Origin: SURF-58 sp041305085
Lineage (GTDB): Archaea; Nanobdellota; Nanobdellia; Woesearchaeales; UBA9642
Length of the DNA: 21,126 nt
NCBI GenBank assembly: GCA_041305085.1
Contig: JBFYMA010000012.1
Location: 1 to 21,126, forward strand
Reading direction: 5' to 3'
The number at the start of each line of letters is the position of its first letter. Position 1 is the stretch's first letter. Under the pieces are notes generated by a model. The model worked only from the letters and a program-made list of their open reading frames with translations. It was not told where the DNA came from and ran no database searches. A program made the position numbers and the translations under genes. Positions 12,059 to 18,500 of the stretch are shown here, piece after piece.

Positions 12059-13702
12059 TTAGTAGTTTATAAGCGCTGCGTTTGTGCACATGTTAAGCCT
12101 GCAGGTTGTAGTTCCTACTGACTTAAGCTTGTAATCATAAGGGTCAGCAGTGTTTTCTATTGTGCAGGTGTTTCCTCCGCTTGATATAGAGACAAGATTT
12201 TCTGCTGCACCCCCTGAAACCGCAGTCACTCCCTGCACTGTAACAACTCCATTGTTGTTGTAAGTGTACGCAGATACTTGTCTGTTTCCTGTGCCAATTG
12301 CAATTGATCCAGTTGCAAGATTAATGCCCGATCCATCATATTGTACAAGTGAAAAAGCACATCCTCCAAGGCACACAAAATCGTCTAGGTTTACAGTGGC
12401 AGTATTTGTGGCTCCATATGTAAAACACTTTGCATAGCCTCCAGTTTCAGTTGTTTTTCCTGGGTCTGCAGGCATTCCTCCACCTGTAAATCCAGCAGTC
12501 CTTGGGCCTGTTCTTATGAGATCCTTTGCATAAACATCATTGTTTACCTGGGCAGTTCCTGCAACCACCAGCTTTGCTGATGCTGTCGAAGCAGTCCCAA
12601 TTCCTACATTGCCATTGTCATTAATAAGAAAAGGTGTTGTATCTGCATCCCCATCTGAATCAGTAACCCTTAACGAAGGGGTTCCTGCAACTCCATTTAC
12701 ATCAAGAACCGCATCAGGACCATTATCCATTATTCCAACCCTTCCACCTGTGCTTGCAAAAAAGATATTTCCATCACCACCTGGATTGCTGCTAACCATT
12801 ACATCTCCCACAACTTCCAATGGTGCATCAGGGTCAGCATCCCTTATTCCCACTCTAAGATTGTCGCTTACTACAACAGGATCTGTTGAAAATCCGCTTT
12901 TAAAAAACTCTGCAAGGTTGGCAGTTGATGCAGAGTTTGAATCATAAACACGCAGCAATGCGTCAGGATCATTGTCGCCAATTCCCACATATCCGACGCT
13001 GTAATAAATGTCTCCTGCATCAATACCAGACTGCCATACTCCGCCTCCTCCTCCGCTCACTGTATCAAGGCAATTGCCGTATCCATCGCACACTTTGTTT
13101 CCAGAAATAATGTTTCCGTTTGCAGTTATTCCTCCTAATGCAGAAATATTTCCTGTTGATCGAATATTTCCGTTTACATCAAGCTTTTGAGAAGGATTTG
13201 TCTGGCCTATTCCAAAGTTGCCGTTTTGTGCAATCCTTGCTTTTTCGGTTCCCTGGGTAAAAAAAGAAATGTAATTGGATCCTCCATTGCTCTCTATTTG
13301 AAATCCTCCTGTGTTAGTGCCCTCGCCGGAAATGCGCACATTGCTGTTAGGATTGGTTGTGTAAAGCCTCAATATCTGGTAATCGTTTGAGTGAATAGTT
13401 GCAGAATACCCTGAACCTCCTCCATTGACTGCAAAGTTGTCAGTAACAGTCAGGTCATCATTTACAGTCAGGCTGTCATCCACAACAACGCTTTCTCCAG
13501 GATCGCTGTTAAGAATTGAAGTGTGCACATCTATAATATTTCCAAAAACAACAGACGTAGGAAAAGTATAAATCCCTGGCCCTGCAAATGTTCCTTTTCC
13601 TGCATCGCTTCCGATCTGGTTTGCGTTGTGCCCAGGGTTAGGGACTGCAAAAGCGCTTGCACTAAAAAGCAGAATTATTGCAAAAATGAAAATTTTTTTC
13701 AT
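12059..13702 (-). CDS. secreted tail-fibre/adhesin-like repeat protein
   Basis: This exported 547-aa protein has a 19-residue signal peptide MKKIFIFAIILLFSASAFA before VPNPGHN. It carries five copies of the beta-rich motif VGIxxxxPxxxLxVxG, typical of phage tail fibres and trimeric surface fibres: FGIGQTNPSQKLDVNG (about 163-178), VGIGDNDPDALLRV (239-252), VGIRDADPDAPLEVVG (284-299), VGIMDNGPDAVLDVNG (322-337) and VGIGTASTASAKLVVAG (366-382). There is no C-terminal S74 peptidase chaperone; instead the last 120 residues hold several Cys (CLGGCAF, NTCTIEN, TTCRLNMC). The ATG at 13702 is chosen because GGTGAT lies four bases upstream; two earlier in-frame starts are inside that Shine-Dalgarno. 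It is 24 bases after the TM repeat protein. Surface attachment is likely, with target unknown. Confidence 0.82.
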   Translation of the reverse strand: MKKIFIFAIILLFSASAFAVPNPGHNANQIGSDAGKGTFAGPGIYTFPTSVVFGNIIDVHTSILNSDPGESVVVDDSLTVNDDLTVTDNFAVNGGGSGYSATIHSNDYQILRLYTTNPNSNVRISGEGTNTGGFQIESNGGSNYISFFTQGTEKARIAQNGNFGIGQTNPSQKLDVNGNIRSTGNISALGGITANGNIISGNKVCDGYGNCLDTVSGGGGGVWQSGIDAGDIYYSVGYVGIGDNDPDALLRVYDSNSASTANLAEFFKSGFSTDPVVVSDNLRVGIRDADPDAPLEVVGDVMVSSNPGGDGNIFFASTGGRVGIMDNGPDAVLDVNGVAGTPSLRVTDSDGDADTTPFLINDNGNVGIGTASTASAKLVVAGTAQVNNDVYAKDLIRTGPRTAGFTGGGMPADPGKTTETGGYAKCFTYGATNTATVNLDDFVCLGGCAFSLVQYDGSGINLATGSIAIGTGNRQVSAYTYNNNGVVTVQGVTAVSGGAAENLVSISSGGNTCTIENTADPYDYKLKSVGTTTCRLNMCTNAALINY

Positions 13703-13726
13703 GTTCATCACCTTTTTTCAAATTTT

Positions 13727-14227
13727 TTATGACAATAATTTTACGCAGTCATCCCTCATCTCAGGATCAGTAATTCTGTAACAATATTCAACATCATTCT
13801 GGTTTACGGCTTGATTTCTGTACTGTGTGTTTTGAATGTTTTGCTGGACAGCTTCTGGCTGCGAAAAAAGCTTTAAGCAGTCAACCCTGGCTGTCTCTGA
13901 ATCTATCTCATTGCATAGTTCAGGATTGTTATGCTCCACTGCCTGATTTATTATTTGAGTTATAGAGTCAGTATTTTCAGCAGGCTGCAAAAGCTTTAAG
14001 CAGTCATCCTTCAAGGTTTCATCAGAGATTTTTTTGCATAAGTTAGGATTGTTGAGTGAAACTGCATTGTCAAATTGCTGTTTGTCGCTTTCTGCACTGT
14101 TCTGCACACTCTGCTGAGAGCTGAAAAGCTTTTTTTCTGTGGATGCAAGAATAACCATGAACACGATAAAAAGGACTATGAAAAGCCCAAAGTATGCTCC
14201 ATGAACCCTTTTTTTTGTATTAGCCAC
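13727..14227 (-). CDS. membrane-anchored protein with three C-x11-C repeats
   Basis: One N-terminal membrane segment (GAYFGLFIVLFIVFMVILAS) follows a basic stretch, so the rest faces outward as a type II or uncleaved-signal anchor. Then three copies of a 28-residue module occur, each ending in a Cys pair with exact C-x11-C spacing: CKKISDETLKDDC, CNEIDSETARVDC and CYRITDPEMRDDC, each preceded by A-V-x-x-N and followed by (L/V)KL. The modules are helical and each can form an internal disulfide. The GTG at 14227 (166 aa) has the better spaced GGTGAGG Shine-Dalgarno; a GTG at 14239 would add four residues. It heads the operon with the next two secreted proteins. Function unknown; an envelope or binding role is inferred. 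Confidence 0.8.
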   Translation of the reverse strand: MANTKKRVHGAYFGLFIVLFIVFMVILASTEKKLFSSQQSVQNSAESDKQQFDNAVSLNNPNLCKKISDETLKDDCLKLLQPAENTDSITQIINQAVEHNNPELCNEIDSETARVDCLKLFSQPEAVQQNIQNTQYRNQAVNQNDVEYCYRITDPEMRDDCVKLLS

Positions 14228-14273
14228 CCTATTCCTCACCCTTTTTAAAACACAATAATATCTGCAACGCCAT

Positions 14274-14283
14274 TATTTAAATA
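14274..14283 (-). promoter_or_regulatory. TATA box of the three-gene surface operon
   Basis: The palindromic TATTTAAATA puts the transcript start near 14253, leaving about 25 nt of leader that contains GGTGAGG (14234-14240) ahead of GTG 14227. The gap 14228-14540 has no gene. Confidence 0.55.
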
Positions 14284-14375
14284 TTTCTATTTAGTGAGGA
14301 AGAAACAGAAAAAGGATAAGACAAGAAAATAGCAGAAGAAACTTATTTTTCAGAATAGGAATATCTGCGCAATAT

Positions 14376-14465
14376 GCAGCCTAAGCCAGCCAGAGGCGGG
14401 TAATAATCGGGCTTTGCCCGGCAATTGCCGCACATTTGTGCGGTGCATAGGCTGCTGGAGCAGCC
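14376..14465. other. GC-rich multi-hairpin intergenic structure with alternative pairing
   Basis: GCAGCCTA (14376-14383) pairs with TAGGCTGC (14448-14455), enclosing CGGGC-TTT-GCCCG (14408-14420) and CCGCAC-ATTT-GTGCGG (14428-14443). The 3' arm can instead form a perfect hairpin GGCTGC-TGGA-GCAGCC (14450-14465), so two folds exclude each other. It is far richer in G+C than its surroundings and lies between a terminator and a promoter. It has cloverleaf-like proportions (80 nt) but lacks a T-loop GTTC and a valid anticodon arm, so it is not a tRNA. Confidence 0.45.
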
Positions 14466-14510
14466 AAAAGCCATTCTGACAAAAGATATGTCAAAGAATA
14501 AAAATCTCAT

Positions 14511-14540
14511 AAAAAAAACAAACGCAAAAAAAGAAAAAAA
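14511..14540 (-). terminator. multi T-tract terminator
   Basis: Directly after the stop of the Ser-linker protein, the minus strand has three runs of seven to eight T separated by a few bases, a strong archaeal-type intrinsic terminator without a hairpin. Confidence 0.65.
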
Positions 14541-15446
14541 TTAATTCTTCTTAATTCTTCTTTTCCTGGTGCCGTAAAGGAAAAGCCCAGCAATTATTGC
14601 CAGTACTATTATCAGCGTAGCCCATGTTCCCACGCCTCCGCCAGTCACTGCACCGGTTATTTTGTTGAAGAAATTGTCCTGCTGCTTTACATCATCAAGC
14701 GTGGGTATTTCACAGCTCTGCTCTTGTGCAGGCCTGTTCTCATCTGTTCCGCACTTGTTTGTGTCAAAGCAGATTCTTTTCTGCTTTCCGTTTACGCAAT
14801 CAACCCAGTCTGAGCATTCCCATTCAGGTGTGCACGCTATTGGATCAGTTGTAATAAGACCTGTATCTTCTGAGCCTGTAATTATTGGGCTTCCGCTACT
14901 GGAAGAACTTGAACCACTGCTAGAGCTTGTACTGCTGGAGCTGCTCCCTCCACCACTGCTTCCTGAGCTTGAAGAGCTTGAGCTTCCAGAACTGCTTGAG
15001 CTAGAACTGCTGCTTGAGCTTCCTGTTGGAAAATCACCAGTGGCCACAAGATTTAACTCAGTGCTTGCAGCATTTGTAAATGAGTTATATATGTAAGCAA
15101 GCTCATCTCCAACATAAAAATAGATTGGCTGGTCTTTTCTTTCAGGCAATGGAGGCACTTCACTGTCTCTTGGGTCCAAAACATAAAAAATGTCTGGCTT
15201 GTTTCCATAATTACCATCCTGTGTAACTGTTGTTGAGACAGGACAAAGATTGTTTACAGGGTTGTCACAGTTTGCATATGTTTTGTGCATTTTGGCAGTG
15301 ATTATCACTCCATCTGCTGCAGGATGCCCATTGGTTGTTACTGTTCCATAGAATTGTTGCGGAACTCCTGGCGTAGCTATCACAAAACCGCTAAACATTA
15401 TGATAAGTGCTAAAACAAAAATTGTGGCTTTGAATGCTTTTTTCAT
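14541..15446 (-). CDS. cell-surface protein: signal peptide, Ser-rich linker, TSP1-like domain, C-terminal membrane anchor
   Basis: The signal peptide is residues 1-25 (ATIFVLALIIMFSGFVIA). The N-terminal domain (about 28-135) begins PQQFYGTVTTNGHPAADG, a carboxypeptidase-regulatory-like beta-sandwich start common in archaeal exported proteins. A linker of about 45 residues (about 142-186) is almost only Ser and Gly, a probable O-glycosylation stalk. Next is a TSP1-like module with CTPEWECSDWVDC and KRICFDTNKCG (about 204-245). The end is NKITGAVTGGG, one hydrophobic helix (WATLIIVLAIIAGLFLYG) and a basic tail RKRRIKKN, a stop-transfer anchor. The ATG follows a GGGGG-type Shine-Dalgarno. It lies between two terminators, so is monocistronic. 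A role in surface layer or adhesion is inferred. Confidence 0.85.
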   Translation of the reverse strand: MKKAFKATIFVLALIIMFSGFVIATPGVPQQFYGTVTTNGHPAADGVIITAKMHKTYANCDNPVNNLCPVSTTVTQDGNYGNKPDIFYVLDPRDSEVPPLPERKDQPIYFYVGDELAYIYNSFTNAASTELNLVATGDFPTGSSSSSSSSSSSGSSSSSSSGSSGGGSSSSSTSSSSGSSSSSSGSPIITGSEDTGLITTDPIACTPEWECSDWVDCVNGKQKRICFDTNKCGTDENRPAQEQSCEIPTLDDVKQQDNFFNKITGAVTGGGVGTWATLIIVLAIIAGLFLYGTRKRRIKKN

Positions 15447-15452
15447 TTTCTT

Positions 15453-15500
15453 CCCCCTTTATGTTTTTTGTGAATAAGAAACATAATATCATTTATAAAG
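15453..15500 (-). promoter_or_regulatory. promoter and Shine-Dalgarno of the Ser-linker surface protein
   Basis: CTTTATAAA (15492-15500) on the minus strand places the start near 15470; a GGGGG Shine-Dalgarno-like run lies at 15453-15457, seven bases or so before the ATG at 15446. Confidence 0.55.
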
Positions 15501-15529
15501 CTTGTTTTTGGTCACTACTTGATTAAAGT

Positions 15530-15560
15530 AAAAAAAAAAGAAATTAGGGGTTGTCCCCTA
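15530..15560 (-). terminator. hairpin plus T-tract terminator of the giant surface gene
   Basis: TAGGGG (15545-15550) pairs perfectly with CCCCTA (15555-15560) over a four-base loop, and on the minus strand is followed by TTTC and ten T (15530-15539). It begins three bases after the stop at 15564. It has the form of a bacterial rho-independent terminator, which is less common in archaea, where T-tracts suffice. Confidence 0.75.
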
Positions 15561-15563
15561 TTT

Positions 15564-18500
15564 TCATGGGTTAAGGTAAGGTGCACAGGTTCCAGACTTG
15601 GTGTATATTGCACCTGCTGGCTCTGTGTAGAACAGCCAGTATCCTGCACCTGCATCCATCCAGTCACCCTCATCCAACAAGTTTCCAGGGTAAAGCTCTA
15701 CAAGCTGGTCTGGGTTGTAAGGCTCCCACCATGTTGCAAGGTATGGTGTATTTGTATCCCAGGTTGCAGTCCTCAAAGTAGCCAACGTGCAGTAGGCAGG
15801 TGTTGTGCTGCCAACTGGGCTGTTTGGACTTACAGGACCATAATAGCCTGTTTTTCCCATGGTATCAAAGTAGCCAATCAGGTTCCATCCATGCACTATT
15901 GGCACTGATGGAGGAGTTATTGAAGGCTCAATCCAATCACCCAGGATGCTCAGGTTTGCTTCATCGGTCGTTAAAATCCAATAACCCCAGCCAGGATGCA
16001 TTGTTGTAATGTCGTCGTTGTTTGGATTTCCATCTGGCGTATAAACGTGCCAGTCGTAGCCATCAAATTGCCAAACAGTTACAACCTTGTCAGCAATAGA
16101 TGCAAACACTGCATCCATTGATTCATCTGCAAGCTTCAATGGAACACTAATAAGATTCCACTTCTTGTTCAGCTTTATCTCAAATGGCTTGTCTCCAACT
16201 TTGAAGTATTCAATATCAGGCTCTCCTACGTTTCTTACATTGTCAATGCAATAGTACTCAAGCTTGTGCCAGGATTCTTCACCAAATGTAATTGTGGTTT
16301 TGAGGTCTTCTACACAGCAGTAGCCATCCTTCATTTCACCCTCTTCATCACAATACTCTTCTATGGCATCTGAACCATCCAGTCCTATTTTGAAGCACAC
16401 GTCAACTGCACCGCTTGGGTGAGGCAGCTGGTCTGCACAGTCAAGATCCACAGGCGTCCACATTGTTATGTCCCAGCACTTGTCCTCGCTTTCAGAGCAG
16501 ATATCTTCCCCGTCAGGATTAAGCTCTGGATAAAAGTTTGAACCAAGCACTTTGTTGTCATAGCTCATTGGAGCCCTTGGAAGCCCAACAGTCTTGTTGG
16601 TGAAAGGCTCTGTGTTATCCACAAAGACACAGTTGTTTTTGACGTCTTCTATTTTGTCTACTCCGTCAACGCTATAGTACTCTATTAAGTGGCAACTCTC
16701 TTCTTCCATGTTAAATGGTGTTCCTGTGTACATTGTGAATTCGCCATCTCCTTCTGCTTCCTGGCAGATTGTCTGGTTCTGGCAGTACATGTCATCAACA
16801 AGAGATATTCTGTAGTATGTTGCATCAACACCTGAATCGTGTGGGCCTTCTGCGTCAGTTGCATTCAGCCAAATTGGTGTTTGAAGGTTGACATATTCTG
16901 CTTCACCATCTGTATAGAATGGCTCTCCAAACGTTTTCCATGTGTATGGTGGTGTTTTGTCAACAGTGAACCATTCAACATCTCTGACTTCATTTCCAAG
17001 ACCGTCCTGGCAGTATATTGTCAGCAAGTGGTCACTTTCTTCTGGGAAGTTTATAATCCAGCTTCCATCTTCTTTGAAAACATCGCTTTCAAAGACTAGA
17101 TAGTCATTCTCATAGACATTATACCACCATTCACAGCTTACCCTATCCACAGGGTGTGGTTGTTGGTCTTCGACAGTTACATGTATCTCTGTAACGCCGT
17201 CGATCTGGCAGTGATCTCCTTCTTCTGTTGGAGGGCACTCACCTATTTGTGGTCCAACAACTTCTTTTGTGATTACTGGTGATTTTGTGTCTACGATATC
17301 TGTTTCTGTCATCACTTCTCCCATGTTGCCCAAACCATCTACGCAGTAGTATTCAATCTCGTGGCATGAGTCCTGATTGAAGTATATTGTTCCGTTAACT
17401 CTATAATGGTCGTCTGACCATTCAAGGCTTTCAGGCATTGTCCAGTTTGTCCAGTTGTTCCAGTCAGCACAATCATCACTGAACCTGTATCTGTAATACA
17501 TTTCAACATGGTCAACTGGGTGTGGCAGGCTGTCTGCACAACTAAATGTTATTGGTGTTTGTGTGCTGATATAATCCCAGCAAACACCTTCATTCTGTTC
17601 ACAGACATCCCCTATGCCATTGCTGTTACTATCTTCCTGTCCTGGGTTATAGTCATCTGGGCAGTTGTCAACAGGATCACAGATTCCGTCCTGGTCAAGG
17701 TCAAGGCAGGCTTCCTCACCAAATGCTACTGGCGCAAAGCTTGCACTCCACTCTCCCCATCCTGTATATACTGAAACACCTTTGTTTGCGACGATTTGAT
17801 GGATAATATGCCCATTTTGCACATTAATCGCATCTCCTCTATCAAGGTTATGACTGCTCATCAATACCCCTGTATCTGCATTATACACATTTACATCTGT
17901 GTCATCTGCGTATCCGAATACCCAGACAAATCCATCATCTCCTGTCCATGCAGGTACCATAAATTCAAGGCCTATTCCTGATCCATCTCTGTCTCCGGCA
18001 TATGAGCCCTCGTGATAGCCAGTGGTTTTGCTTACGAATGGCTGCACACTTGCAGTTATATCCTTGTCGCTTTCTATTGTAACATAGGTGTCGCTGTTTG
18101 CGGTCCAGCCAAGTGTTTCTCCTTTATCAAGTGTATCTGTTGCAATTACTGCATTTGTGTCAGTGTTCCTGAATGTTACTGTGGTATCGTCGTAGTAAGC
18201 ATATGCGTTTATGTCATGGTATCCTCCACCCATTACCATGGTGTAGAAGAACTGTCCGCTGAACAAACCATCTGGTCCAGGGATAAAGTATCCTTGGTCG
18301 TCTAGAGTTAGTACGGTTACAGGGTAGTCGCTGGTAACATGGACTTGTTGTCCTCCATTGTCGACGGCTGTCCATCGCTCTCCATTATTTAAGGTTCCGG
18401 AGCTAAGCACTGCGTCCGTATCAACGTTTCGTACCTCGTAATCATTGTTGTCATCGTAGCTAAATACTATAAATCTTTCCTGACACACTTGATTAGATGT

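Noticed and set aside
14376..14455. Possible tRNA gene because of an 80-nt cloverleaf-like fold
   Set aside because: There is no GTTC T-loop, no seven-base anticodon loop on a five-base stem, and the inner stems have loops of three or four bases.
14662..15096. Plus-strand Leu/Glu-rich frame
   Set aside because: It is the reverse reading of the Ser-rich linker and TSP1 region of the real minus-strand gene.
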